Shown in pieces: positions 29,571-40,466 of a stretch of 64,000 nucleotides of DNA; positions within the stretch are counted from its first letter, which is position 1, and every line of letters starts with the position of its first letter. The stretch comes from Gammaproteobacteria bacterium (lineage in GTDB: Bacteria; Pseudomonadota; Gammaproteobacteria; Steroidobacterales; Woeseiaceae). The stretch covers positions 1 to 64,000 of the forward strand of contig JAOUHU010000011.1 in the NCBI GenBank assembly GCA_029884455.1, written 5' to 3'. The position numbers and the translations under genes are program-made. The notes beneath the pieces were generated by a model. It saw nothing but the letters and a program-made list of their open reading frames with translations, was not told the origin of the DNA and searched no databases.

Positions 29571-30413
29571 CTAGTCTTCGCGAGCCTTGTTGAGTTCAAG
29601 CAAGTGCGCGTAAAGCTCGTTCGGCTTGCCGCCGGTAACCCTGGCAGCAATTTTCGCGGCGACTTTCGGCGGCAAGTGCGCGGCCAACTCCACGAGCAAC
29701 GGCTCCGCATTGATCGACGTGGTCACTGCACTGCTGGTGCCGCTCGCGATGATGACAAATTCGCCTTTCGCGACAATTTCTCCAATGTCGACCATGTGCA
29801 ATAAGCCAGCCAGCGGCGCCTGCACACACTGCTCGTGCATTTTTGTCAGTTCGCGCCCGATAAATGCATTGCGATCTGCGCCGAAAGCCGTAACCAGGTC
29901 CGCAAGACAGTCTCGGATACGATGCACCGATTCATAAAAGACCAGGCTGCGAGGCTCGCTCGCCAATTCCGCCAGACGTGCCCGTCGCGACACCTGTTTC
30001 GGCGGCAGGAAACCCTCAAAACAATAGCGGTGAGTCGGCAAACCGGCCACGGACAATGCCGCCGTTGCCGCACTCGGCCCGGCAACCGGCACCACGCGCA
30101 CCTTGTGTGCGTGCGCAGCGGCAAGCAATCGGTATCCGGGATCACTGATCAATGGTGTGCCGGCATCGGAGACCAGCGCAACGTTGCTGCCGGCGTTCAG
30201 TTTCGCCAGCAATGCGTCAACAGCTTGCTCTTCGTTATGGTCATGTAAAGCGAAAAGCGGTGTTTTCAGGCCGAAATGCGATAGTAATCGGCCAGTGTGG
30301 CGGGTATCCTCGGCGGCAATCAGGTCCACAGTATCGAGCGTCTGGCGCGCTCGCGGCGACAGGTCCTCCAGGTTGCCAATCGGCGTTGCCACAACAAATA
30401 ATGTGCCGCTCAT
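29571..30413 (-). CDS. rsmI: 16S rRNA 2'-O-ribose C1402 methyltransferase RsmI
   Basis: Tetrapyrrole-methylase-fold enzyme that 2'-O-methylates C1402 of 16S rRNA. 280 residues; motifs LFVVATPIGNLEDLSPRA, AAEDTRHTGRLLSHFG, LVSDAGTPLISDPGY and VPVAGPSAATAALSVAGLP are diagnostic. It is divergent from lpoA and lies upstream of rnpB and the dcw cluster, the same order as in Pseudomonas. Confidence 0.97.
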   Translation of the reverse strand: MSGTLFVVATPIGNLEDLSPRARQTLDTVDLIAAEDTRHTGRLLSHFGLKTPLFALHDHNEEQAVDALLAKLNAGSNVALVSDAGTPLISDPGYRLLAAAHAHKVRVVPVAGPSAATAALSVAGLPTHRYCFEGFLPPKQVSRRARLAELASEPRSLVFYESVHRIRDCLADLVTAFGADRNAFIGRELTKMHEQCVQAPLAGLLHMVDIGEIVAKGEFVIIASGTSSAVTTSINAEPLLVELAAHLPPKVAAKIAARVTGGKPNELYAHLLELNKARED

Positions 30414-30490
30414 GTTGCAACCTGTGCCCTGACTATGAATGTTTATATAGGAAAAAAATCATTACACCGAGATTAGCAAGAATTGCCGCT

Positions 30491-32401
30491 GTGATGCTGG
30501 CGTCGCTCGCAATTGGCGCCTGCGCGACTACCGGCGGTGGTATCAGCAGCGGCCCGGGCGAGGGCCGCGCCGAGCGGCTCGCCCAGAATGGCCAGCATCG
30601 CGACGCAGCTGCCGCATATGCTGAGCTGGCATCAGCCACCTCGGGCCCGGCTCGCGAACGTTTGACGCTGCTGGCCGTCGAACAATGGCTGGATGCCGGC
30701 GACGCAAGCCGCGCGCGCGCGGCGTTTGTCGGCGTGACTGCTCCCGGCGACACGCAATTGCGGCAACTCTGGAATACGAACTCGGCAACGCTGTTGTTGT
30801 ATCGTGGCGACGCGGATGGCGCATTGCAGGTACTTGAGGCCATGAGCCGGGAGCCATTGCCGCGTAATCGGCGCCTGCGCGTGGATGCCTTGCGCGCGGA
30901 CGCATGGATACAGAAACAGGATCCGGCACGCGCCATCGAAATCATGACGCGACGCGAGTCACTTTTGTCGAGTCGCCAGGATATCGAGGAAAATCGCTGG
31001 CATCTGTGGCAGGCATTACTACTTAGCGATCCTCGAGACCTGCGCGCGGCGGCCGAACTGACGCTCGACGAGAACACACGCGGCTGGCTCATGCTGGGAT
31101 CACTCGCAACCTCTACCGGACAACAAGGCATTGCCTGGATCAATGGAGCCGTGCGCTGGCGCGAGAGTCATGCCAATCATGCGGCCATGGCAGTCATCGC
31201 ACGCCTCGAACTGCCGGACGCCGTGATTCTGGACTATCCAAAGCAAATTGCGCTGCTTTTGCCCTTGTCCGGGGACGCCGCCCGTGCCGGTCACGCAGTT
31301 CAAAATGGATTTCTGGGCGCATACTTTTCGATGCTCGAAGGGCTTGACGAGTATCAGACAATTCGAGTCTACGACGTCGACACCGAAGGCGGCGCCAGCG
31401 CGGCCTACATGACCGCGGTCGCTGATGGCGCAGAGTTTGTTGTCGGCCCATTGCTCAGGAACAGCGTTATTTCGCTGGCCAATGACACGCTGGTGCCGGT
31501 ACCCGTACTAACGCTGAATTACCTGCCCGATGACATGCTTGCGCCCCCGGGGCTGTATCAATTCGCACTCGCGCCGGAAGACGAGGCGCGAAGTGCGGCA
31601 GAACGCGCAATTGCTGATGGGCACAGCCGCAGCGTCGCGCTGGTGCCGAACAACGATTGGGGCCGGCGTGTGCTGTCGAGTTTCACGACCGAGTTCGAGG
31701 CGCTTGGCGGCACTATGCTCGATTACCGCAGTTACACGCCGGCCAACCAGGACTTCTCGAATACCATCGAAGACCTGATGGGTTTGTCGGGCAGCATACA
31801 GCGCTATCAGCGAATTCGCGCCAATATCGGGTCGCCGCTGCAGTTTGATCCGCGTCGACGCCAGGACGCGGATTTTGTCTTTCTTGGTGCCGACGCCCCT
31901 GCGGGACGCCTGCTTAAGTCGCAACTGAAATTTCACTATTCCGGCGACCTCCCCGTCTATGCCACGTCGTCGATTTACGCCGAGGATGGTCGTAGCAACA
32001 GTGACCTCAACGGCATCATGTTTGCAGACACACCGTGGATTATTTCGCCGCAGGTCTGGATTGAACACCTGCCGCCAGTGTTCGAGCGAAATTTTCCCGA
32101 CGAAAGCCGGCTTGGACGATTGCACGCGATGGGCTACGACGCCTATCAGTTAATTGCTGCGCTTTACACGGCGAGAATTGGTGCTATGCCCGAACTGGAT
32201 GGCGCAACCGGCAAGCTCTACCTCGACCCGGATGGCCGTGTCAGACGGCGCATGGCGTGGGCCAGATTTCAGGGCGGTGAACCTGTGCCTGTACCCGATG
32301 TCGAATATCCCGCTGGCCCTATTCGAGACATTAGCGACGCGGCCGAAATGCAACCGCCGGCCGCGGATGACGAATTGTGGTACGAGCAAAGACCCGAGTA
32401 G
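30491..32401 (+). CDS. lpoA: Penicillin-binding protein activator LpoA (start uncertain)
   Basis: Outer-membrane lipoprotein that stimulates PBP1A: N-terminal TPR-like helices (about 20-230) and a periplasmic-binding-protein-like C-terminal domain starting at QIALLLPLSGDAARAG. The lipobox LAIGAC is near the N-terminus, but the start is a problem. The first usable in-frame codons, GTG 30491 and ATG 30494, leave only about nine residues before the cysteine and no basic N-region. The basic residues (KK, R, R) are encoded upstream in the same frame, with no ATG/GTG/TTG. An ATG at 30435 in the neighbouring frame would join through a -1 shift at A-AAA-AAA (30452-30458). ATT at 30461, eight bases after AGGA, is another option. 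Domain call firm; start open. Confidence 0.85.
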   Translation: MMLASLAIGACATTGGGISSGPGEGRAERLAQNGQHRDAAAAYAELASATSGPARERLTLLAVEQWLDAGDASRARAAFVGVTAPGDTQLRQLWNTNSATLLLYRGDADGALQVLEAMSREPLPRNRRLRVDALRADAWIQKQDPARAIEIMTRRESLLSSRQDIEENRWHLWQALLLSDPRDLRAAAELTLDENTRGWLMLGSLATSTGQQGIAWINGAVRWRESHANHAAMAVIARLELPDAVILDYPKQIALLLPLSGDAARAGHAVQNGFLGAYFSMLEGLDEYQTIRVYDVDTEGGASAAYMTAVADGAEFVVGPLLRNSVISLANDTLVPVPVLTLNYLPDDMLAPPGLYQFALAPEDEARSAAERAIADGHSRSVALVPNNDWGRRVLSSFTTEFEALGGTMLDYRSYTPANQDFSNTIEDLMGLSGSIQRYQRIRANIGSPLQFDPRRRQDADFVFLGADAPAGRLLKSQLKFHYSGDLPVYATSSIYAEDGRSNSDLNGIMFADTPWIISPQVWIEHLPPVFERNFPDESRLGRLHAMGYDAYQLIAALYTARIGAMPELDGATGKLYLDPDGRVRRRMAWARFQGGEPVPVPDVEYPAGPIRDISDAAEMQPPAADDELWYEQRPE

Positions 32402-32763
32402 TCGGTACGAATGCCGAATCCATGGCGCTCAAATTCCTGAAAGACAATGGTCTGAGCCCGATACAGCAGAATTTTAGATGTCGACTCGGCGAACTTGACC
32501 TGGTGATGCGTGACAACAACTGCCTGGTCATCGTCGAAGTGCGTTATCGAGGCAACAGGTCTTTGGTCCCAGCCGGCCTCACTGTCGATCCCCGCAAGCA
32601 GCGGAAACTGATTCGAACGGCTGCTCTATACCTGGCATGGAATCCGCGTTACGCCAACCATGCTGTACGATTTGATGTTGTCGGTATCGACACCAATGCC
32701 GAATCGAAAACGAGTATCGAATGGATACGTGACGCATTTCGACCCGCGGACGCTTCTTTGTAG
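32377..32763 (+). CDS. yraN: YraN family endonuclease-like protein (UPF0102)
   Basis: 128-residue protein with the UPF0102 core: GLSPIQQNFRCRLGELDLVM, VIVEVRYRGN and a C-terminal RFDVVGID segment. The fold is related to restriction endonucleases and Holliday-junction resolvases (E, D, ExK-like residues), but the cellular role is not settled. GTG start at 32377, overlapping the lpoA end by 25 bases. The lpoA-yraN pairing is conserved in gammaproteobacteria; the diaA gene often found next is missing here. Confidence 0.92.
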   Translation: MVRAKTRVVGTNAESMALKFLKDNGLSPIQQNFRCRLGELDLVMRDNNCLVIVEVRYRGNRSLVPAGLTVDPRKQRKLIRTAALYLAWNPRYANHAVRFDVVGIDTNAESKTSIEWIRDAFRPADASL

Positions 32764-32773
32764 AGCGATCGCT

Positions 32774-33178
32774 TTACTTGACGACGCGCAGATGCGGACG
32801 GCGGCGCTCGGTCACCACGTCGGCAGTAGTTTGCACAGCCTGCTCGGCGGATGTGTCCGAGTCATGCGAAAAAATCATGCCCTGCCCGGTTTCCCGTGCG
32901 TAGATCCCCAAGACTGAGCGCATCGGGACCCAGACGTCGAACGGCACCCCCGAGAATCTGGCACGGAAGCTGATCGCCGCATTGACCAGTTTGAGATTAT
33001 GTGCCGCCGAGTCACTGATATTCAGGATAATTTTTCCATCTTTGACATGCTCGCGCGGCACCGTGACGCCATCTACTGCGGCGTCCACGACGATATGTGG
33101 AGTATGCTCGTTGTCTGCCATCCATTCGTGCATGGCACGAATCAGGTAAGGTCTCTTCGAGCGGCTTGGATTTTTCAA
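32774..33178 (-). CDS. sspB: ClpXP adaptor SspB
   Basis: Adaptor that delivers ssrA-tagged proteins to ClpXP. 134 residues: RPYLIRAMHEWMADNEHTPHIVVD substrate-binding core, a short acidic linker, and the C-terminal ClpX-binding tail RPHLRVVK, nearly identical to E. coli RPALRVVK. The linker is much shorter than in E. coli (165 residues). The start is TTG at 33178 without a clear Shine-Dalgarno; a TAGAAT (33182-33187, minus) sits just upstream. Confidence 0.95.
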   Translation of the reverse strand: MKNPSRSKRPYLIRAMHEWMADNEHTPHIVVDAAVDGVTVPREHVKDGKIILNISDSAAHNLKLVNAAISFRARFSGVPFDVWVPMRSVLGIYARETGQGMIFSHDSDTSAEQAVQTTADVVTERRRPHLRVVK

Positions 33179-33283
33179 TTTATTCTACGCCCGGCCAAAA
33201 TCTTCCGAGCGCCAAGCTTATCATTGTTTGGCGGCGCATGTTCGTTGATGACATAAGCTGGCGAACACCCTGGCCGCTTTCCC

Positions 33284-33916
33284 CTAGACCCGCATTTCCT
33301 GTTCGAGCTCAGTCATACTCTGCCGGAAAGAGCGTCGCGCGAAAATGCGGTTCATGTACCGCTCTATGGGTTCGGCCGGGCCACCCAGTTCGATTCCGTA
33401 AAGTGGCAGGCGCCACAATATTGGCGCAATGCTGGCATCAACCAGCGAAAACTCATCGCTCAGAAAAAACGGCCGCGCCGCAAACAGTTCGCTGCTTTGC
33501 AAAATACTCTCGCGAAGCAATTTGCGCGATTTGGCGCTGAGTTTTCCGTCACTGGTTGATTCCGCCTCCTCGGCAATCGAATACCAATCAGACTCGATCC
33601 GGAACAAGGCGAGTCTAAACTGCGCACGCATCACCGGATCGACCGGCATCAACGGCGGATGCGGAAAGCGTTCATCCAGATACTCGATAATAACGCGCGA
33701 GTCATACAGTGTGAGGTCACGATCGACCAGGGTCGGTACGGTGTGGTACGGGTTAAGATCCATCAGGTCTTCCGGCAACTCGGGCCCAAGAATGTTGGCG
33801 ATCTCAATGTTGATATTCTTCTCGGCCAGCACCAGCCGCGTTCGGTGACTATGGATGTCAGTTGGCCTTGAAAACAAGGTCATTACGGAACGTCTATTGG
33901 CGATAACTGCCATCAT
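33284..33916 (-). CDS. sspA: Stringent starvation protein SspA
   Basis: GST-fold protein that binds RNA polymerase and alters transcription in stationary phase. 210 residues; NRRSVMTLFSRPTDIHSHR, DLNPYHTVPTLVDRDLTLYDS and YLDERFPHPPLMPV match the SspA family closely. PHPP is the surface-patch motif known to be needed for function in E. coli. Two adjacent ATG codons (33916, 33913) follow GAGG. Located upstream of sspB and downstream of petC. Confidence 0.96.
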   Translation of the reverse strand: MMAVIANRRSVMTLFSRPTDIHSHRTRLVLAEKNINIEIANILGPELPEDLMDLNPYHTVPTLVDRDLTLYDSRVIIEYLDERFPHPPLMPVDPVMRAQFRLALFRIESDWYSIAEEAESTSDGKLSAKSRKLLRESILQSSELFAARPFFLSDEFSLVDASIAPILWRLPLYGIELGGPAEPIERYMNRIFARRSFRQSMTELEQEMRV

Positions 33917-33945
33917 GATTTTCCTCGATTATCCTACTTATGACG

Positions 33946-33962
33946 CTGATCAAATTGATCAG
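33946..33962. repeat. Inverted repeat at the petC stop
   Basis: CTGATCA-AAT-TGATCAG, a perfect 7-bp inverted repeat overlapping the petC stop codon, in the 42-base gap to sspA. No U-tract follows on the minus strand, so read-through into sspA is likely. Confidence 0.35.
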
Positions 33963-34729
33963 TGAACGTCTTTCCAGACTTGTTTCTTGAGCATGTAGGC
34001 AATGATCAGGAATACCAACAGGTACATGATTACCCACGTACCGATCTTGCGTCGGTCGGCACGAATTGGCTCCGCGATATATGCGAGAAAATTGACCGTG
34101 TCACGGACAAACTCTTCGTAGTCATCGGCGAGCGCCGGGCTGACGTGGCCTTCAGTTACCTGTTCGAAACCTTCAAAACTTTTCGTCGTGACGCCAGCCT
34201 CGGTATGTTCTGAAAAGACAGCTCGCTGGTATCCCTGCAGACCCCACAGGACATGCGGCATGCTCGTGCCTGGAAGATAAAGGTTGTCGACGCCGGTGGG
34301 GCTACCTGCCTGCAGGTAAAAACCCATCAGGAAACTATAGATATAGTCGGCGCCTTTGGAGCGTGCCATTAATGACAAGTCAGGCGGTGCCTTGCCATAC
34401 CAGCGCTCGCCATCTGCCGCGGACATCGCGGCGACAATCGGCTCGAACGTCTTTTCGGCATTAAACATCAGGTTGTCGATCAATTGTTCGTCGGACAACT
34501 CAAGGTCCTTGCCGATGGTGTTGAAGCGCACGTATTGGGCCGAGTGGCATCCCGAGCAGTAATTCATGAAATTCCGTGCGCCACGCTGCAGAGAATTGAT
34601 CCTGCCCGGGTTAATGTCGGCCTTAAGCAGCTCAGCGCCGCTGCCCGCCGCAAATGCCGGCGTCGCAATAACAAATACTACGATCCATGAACTCGCTATG
34701 AGGCTAGCCAGCTTTATCAACTTGTCCAT
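33959..34729 (-). CDS. petC: Ubiquinol-cytochrome c reductase, cytochrome c1 subunit
   Basis: Membrane-anchored c-type cytochrome of the bc1 complex. 256 residues: Sec signal peptide (to about AFA at 25-28), haem-binding CSGCH, axial methionine in PGTSMPHVLWGLQG, and a C-terminal membrane anchor (about 230-248). Last gene of petABC; overlaps nothing and ends 42 bases before sspA. Confidence 0.97.
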   Translation of the reverse strand: MDKLIKLASLIASSWIVVFVIATPAFAAGSGAELLKADINPGRINSLQRGARNFMNYCSGCHSAQYVRFNTIGKDLELSDEQLIDNLMFNAEKTFEPIVAAMSAADGERWYGKAPPDLSLMARSKGADYIYSFLMGFYLQAGSPTGVDNLYLPGTSMPHVLWGLQGYQRAVFSEHTEAGVTTKSFEGFEQVTEGHVSPALADDYEEFVRDTVNFLAYIAEPIRADRRKIGTWVIMYLLVFLIIAYMLKKQVWKDVH

Positions 34730-34730
34730 A

Positions 34731-35972
34731 TCAAACCACCCTGTCCGGCACTGGTTTGGTCTTGTCGACGGTTGTGTAGTACGGCATTAACAGGAAAAAC
34801 GCAAAGTAGATAACGGAAAAGATTCTCGCGGCGAGTACATAGGTACCACTCGCCGGTTGCGTGCCTAACCAGCCCAACACCAGGAAACTCACTACAAAGA
34901 CAATCAGCGCGGTTTTATAGATCCAGCCGCGATAGCGGATCGACTTGACGCGCGCACGATCGAGCCAGGGCAGGAACACCGGCAACAATACCGAGCTTCC
35001 AAACAGGATGAAGCCCCAAAGCTTGTCCGGCACGGCACGCAGGATCGCGTAAAACGGTGTGAAGTACCAGACCGGCGCGATGTGCTCCGGGGTAGCCTTC
35101 AGATTGGCCGGCTCGAAGTTTGCGTGCTCAAGAAAATATCCGCCCATCTCTGGCGCAAAAAACATCACGAACGAGAAAATGATCAGGAAAATGATGATCG
35201 CGACCAGGTCCTTGGTGGTGTGATAGGGGTGGAACGCGACGCCATCGAGCGGAATGCCGTCCGGTCCCTTGTGGTCCTTGATTTCGATACCGTCCGGATT
35301 GTTCGAGCCAACCTCGTGCAAAGCAACGATGTGCACGAAAACCAGCCCTACCAGGGCCAGCGGTAATGCGATCACATGCAGCGCAAAGAATCGGTTCAGC
35401 GTAATGTCAGAAATTGAATAATCGCCACGGATAATTTCAACGAGCGCCTCGCCGATGCCGGGAATTGCGCCGAAAAGAGAAATAATGACCTGGGCGCCCC
35501 AATACGACATCTGGCCCCAGGGCAGCAGGTAGCCGGCAAAGGCCTCGGCCATCAAAACAAAAAATATCAGCATGCCGATGAGCCAGATCAGTTCACGCGG
35601 TTTCTTGTACGAGCCGTACAGCATGGCCCGAAACATATGCAGGTAAACAATGATGAAGAAGAATGACGCGCCGGTAGAATGCATATAGCGGATCAGCCAG
35701 CCCCACTCTACGTCGCGCATGATGTACTCAACTGATGCGAACGCTTCTGCCGCTGATGGCTTGTAATTCATGGTCAGGAAGATGCCGGTGACCAATTGCA
35801 TGACCAGCACGACCATCGCGAGCACGCCGAACACGTACCAGAAATTGAAATTCTTCGACGCGTAGTATTCGGTGACGTGGTACTTCATCGTTGCCGTCCA
35901 CGGGAAACGATCGTCGATCCACTGCATGAATCCGCCCTGCGGCTTGCCGATTTCTGCTTCGACTTTGGCCAT
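34731..35972 (-). CDS. petB: Ubiquinol-cytochrome c reductase, cytochrome b subunit
   Basis: Core membrane subunit carrying haems bL and bH and both quinone sites. 413 residues, eight helices expected. The paired haem-ligand histidines lie in helix B (MHSTGASFFFIIVYLHMF) and helix D (LHVIALPLALVGLVFVH). The Qo motif reads PVWYFTPFYAILRA, the PVWY variant of PEWY. The start shares a base with the petA stop (TAATG). Confidence 0.98.
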   Translation of the reverse strand: MAKVEAEIGKPQGGFMQWIDDRFPWTATMKYHVTEYYASKNFNFWYVFGVLAMVVLVMQLVTGIFLTMNYKPSAAEAFASVEYIMRDVEWGWLIRYMHSTGASFFFIIVYLHMFRAMLYGSYKKPRELIWLIGMLIFFVLMAEAFAGYLLPWGQMSYWGAQVIISLFGAIPGIGEALVEIIRGDYSISDITLNRFFALHVIALPLALVGLVFVHIVALHEVGSNNPDGIEIKDHKGPDGIPLDGVAFHPYHTTKDLVAIIIFLIIFSFVMFFAPEMGGYFLEHANFEPANLKATPEHIAPVWYFTPFYAILRAVPDKLWGFILFGSSVLLPVFLPWLDRARVKSIRYRGWIYKTALIVFVVSFLVLGWLGTQPASGTYVLAARIFSVIYFAFFLLMPYYTTVDKTKPVPDRVV

Positions 35973-36568
35973 TACGCTGCTCCCGTGTCCTGCCCAATCA
36001 GAATCAGGTCATCCCGAACAAAACGGTATGGCGGTATACGCAGGTTTGTCGGCGCTGGTACTCCCTTATATACGCGACCGGCCAGGTCAAACTTCGATCC
36101 ATGACAGGGACAGAAAAAACCACCGTGCCAATTTTCGGCTGGCCGAAGATCGAAATCTTCCAGCGGCGCGCAGCCAAGGTGTGTACATGAGCCCTCGACC
36201 ACAAGAAACTCCGGCCGCACAGACCGTGTGGCATTGGCAGCATATACCGGCTGTTGCGAAGTTTCGGCCGAATCCGGGTCTCGTAGCTGATCAAGTCCCT
36301 CGCCCAGGCGTTCAAGCATGGTTGCTGAACGCCGCAGCACGAACACCAGCTTGCCGCGCCAGAGTACCCGTACCATCTCACCGGGTTGCAAGGAACCGAC
36401 CGCAACCTCAACCGGCGCACCGAGCGCTTGCGCTCGTGCGCTTGGTTTCAGCGATGCCAGGAAAGGAAATGCAGCAAGCCCCGCACCGACGACGCCGGTT
36501 GTGATCGTTGCTACAGTTAGAAAATGACGCCGGTTGCGATTAATGCGATCCACGTCGTCTTCGTTCAT
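35972..36568 (-). CDS. petA: Ubiquinol-cytochrome c reductase, Rieske iron-sulfur subunit
   Basis: Rieske [2Fe-2S] protein of the bc1 complex. 198 residues: N-terminal NRRHFLTVATITTGVVGAGL is a twin-arginine (RRHFL) uncleaved membrane anchor, and the cluster motifs CTHLGC and CPCHGS lie near the C-terminus. First gene of the petABC operon, with a consensus TATAAT upstream. Confidence 0.98.
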   Translation of the reverse strand: MNEDDVDRINRNRRHFLTVATITTGVVGAGLAAFPFLASLKPSARAQALGAPVEVAVGSLQPGEMVRVLWRGKLVFVLRRSATMLERLGEGLDQLRDPDSAETSQQPVYAANATRSVRPEFLVVEGSCTHLGCAPLEDFDLRPAENWHGGFFCPCHGSKFDLAGRVYKGVPAPTNLRIPPYRFVRDDLILIGQDTGAA

Positions 36569-36698
36569 CAGGCACTCCCATACGCCCCGCTGCCAAGCGC
36601 GCTTCTTCGTGTTTTGTCGTTGCGATTAGATTTGCAGCAATCCCGAATACTCGTCAGGATGAAAAGTAGCCCGGAGAGCTTGCGAAAAATGAGCGCGC

Positions 36699-36704
36699 AT
36701 TATA
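36699..36704 (-). promoter_or_regulatory. petA -10 element
   Basis: A consensus TATAAT on the minus strand, about 130 bases upstream of the petA ATG. The -35 region is weak at standard spacing. It would leave a long 5' leader of about 125 nt. Confidence 0.45.
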
Positions 36705-36719
36705 TACGGGGATAAGCAA

Positions 36720-36743
36720 TTTTGGCTAGTTCAAAGGCCAAAA
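36720..36743 (+). repeat. Hairpin just upstream of the DegS-like gene
   Basis: TTTTGGC (36720-36726) and GCCAAAA (36737-36743) form a perfect 7-bp stem with a 10-base loop, 5-23 bases before the candidate start codons of the protease. It could be an operator or could mask initiation. Confidence 0.45.
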
Positions 36744-36765
36744 CGGTTTGATTCCCAAGGTAATT

Positions 36766-39101
<2,336 letters not shown>

Positions 39102-39347
39102 TCATTCCGACTGCTGGCGCCATTCTTCCGGCGTATAGGCACGGATTGAAAGCGCATGAATTTCCTTGCCCATCAGCGCACCCAATGATTTATAAATCAG
39201 CTGGTGTCGAGCCAGCGCCCGTTTCCCGGCGAATTCCTCCGCGACCACAACAGCCTCAAAATGAGTGTTGTCGTCACTCGATACCCTGACCTCGGCATGC
39301 CTGAAGCCGGCTTCGATGAGCGCGCGTATTGCGGCTGGATTCATCAT
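39102..39347 (-). CDS. ibaG: BolA-family protein IbaG
   Basis: Small BolA-fold protein, in E. coli linked to iron-sulfur cluster handling with monothiol glutaredoxins and to acid resistance. 81 residues from ATG 39347 (GTG 39353 is two codons earlier): EVRVSSDDNTHFEAVVVAEEF, RHQLIYKSLG and IHALSIRAYTPEEW match YrbA/IbaG. The ibaG-murA order is conserved; the usual upstream mla genes are missing. Confidence 0.93.
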   Translation of the reverse strand: MMNPAAIRALIEAGFRHAEVRVSSDDNTHFEAVVVAEEFAGKRALARHQLIYKSLGALMGKEIHALSIRAYTPEEWRQQSE

Positions 39348-39426
39348 TAACACGTGTGGAAAATCGGGCTGGGCGCGCAGTGTACCGGGAAATCGGCTCG
39401 CTTCCCAACAGTCAGCGGCGTTTGTG

Positions 39427-39432
39427 TATTAT
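39427..39432 (+). promoter_or_regulatory. Possible -10 element of the antiporter/kds/lpt operon
   Basis: TATTAT, 35 bases before the antiporter ATG, in the divergent ibaG gap. The -35 region is weak. This is the only promoter candidate before the plus-strand run to rapZ. Confidence 0.35.
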
Positions 39433-39466
39433 AGCCGCCCCGAATCACAAATGGCGCTTCGAAACC

Positions 39467-40441
39467 ATGCTTGGCTCCGTCTTACTTGTAATTACCGGAC
39501 TCGCGCTATTGATCTGGGGCGCAGACCGGTTCGTGCATGGCGCGGCCGCAACGGCACGAAATCTCGGCGTGGCGCCATTGCTGATTGGCCTCACTGTTGT
39601 CGCGTTTGCGACCTCGGCGCCCGAGATCCTGGTTTCGGTGCTGGCTTCGCTCCGTGGCCAGCCCGGCCTGGCGTTCGGCAACGCAATCGGTTCGAATATC
39701 GTTAACATCGGGCTTGTACTGGGTTGCGTCGCGATCATCCGGCCTATTCAGATGCGTTCGGCGACCGTGCGCCGGGAAATGCCGGCCCTGCTCGCCGTTA
39801 CTTTGTTGACCGTCGCATTGTTTCTGGACGCCTACCTGAGCCGGATCGATGGCCTGGTCCTGTTGACCGGCCTTGGCATCGTGCTGATCTGGCTTGCCCG
39901 CATCGGTATTCGATCGGCACCAACAGACCCGATGCAGGGCGAATTCGATGCGGAGATCCCGAAGGACGTCCGCATGAGCAGGGCCGTCTTCTGGCTGACA
40001 GTGGGTCTTGCTGCGCTTTTGCTGGGTGCGCACTTGCTGGTCAAGGGGTCGATTTCGATTGCCGAATATTTCCATGTCAGTGACGTTGTAATTGGTATCC
40101 TGCTGGTCGCACTCGGCACCAGCCTGCCGGAACTGGCGGTATCCCTGGTCAGTGCTTTGCGCGGTGAATACGGACTCGCCATTGGCAATATCGTAGGTTC
40201 AAATATTTTCAACCTGCTCGGCGTGGTCGGCGTTGCGGCGGTAATAGCGCCAATTGGAGTACAACAAACGGTATTGTCGCTGCATATTTTCGTTATGGTT
40301 GCGTTTACGCTGGTTTTGTTTGCCATGACCTACGATTACGACGGCAAGAGCGAGTTATCGCGACTTGAAGGATTTGCCCTGCTTGCAGCTTTTGTTGCTT
40401 ATGATGTCTACGTCGGGCTGCAAAACGTTAGAATACATTGA
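39467..40441 (+). CDS. yrbG: Calcium/sodium antiporter (YrbG-like)
   Basis: Inner-membrane CaCA-family exchanger of 324 residues with two inverted repeats of about five helices. Each has the alpha-repeat signature: FATSAPEILVS with NAIGSNIVNIGL in the first half and LGTSLPELAVS with NIVGSNIFNLLG in the second. ATG 39467 gives the E. coli length; the frame is open upstream but non-conserved. yrbG-kdsD-kdsC-lptCAB is the canonical order. Confidence 0.95.
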   Translation: MLGSVLLVITGLALLIWGADRFVHGAAATARNLGVAPLLIGLTVVAFATSAPEILVSVLASLRGQPGLAFGNAIGSNIVNIGLVLGCVAIIRPIQMRSATVRREMPALLAVTLLTVALFLDAYLSRIDGLVLLTGLGIVLIWLARIGIRSAPTDPMQGEFDAEIPKDVRMSRAVFWLTVGLAALLLGAHLLVKGSISIAEYFHVSDVVIGILLVALGTSLPELAVSLVSALRGEYGLAIGNIVGSNIFNLLGVVGVAAVIAPIGVQQTVLSLHIFVMVAFTLVLFAMTYDYDGKSELSRLEGFALLAAFVAYDVYVGLQNVRIH

Positions 40442-40466
40442 CGCTTATCGCCCCCGGGGCACGCGC

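Noticed and set aside
33182-33187. TAGAAT just before the TTG of sspB as a promoter for a leaderless mRNA
   Set aside because: No -35 at proper spacing, and sspB is close behind sspA on the same strand, so co-transcription is simpler.
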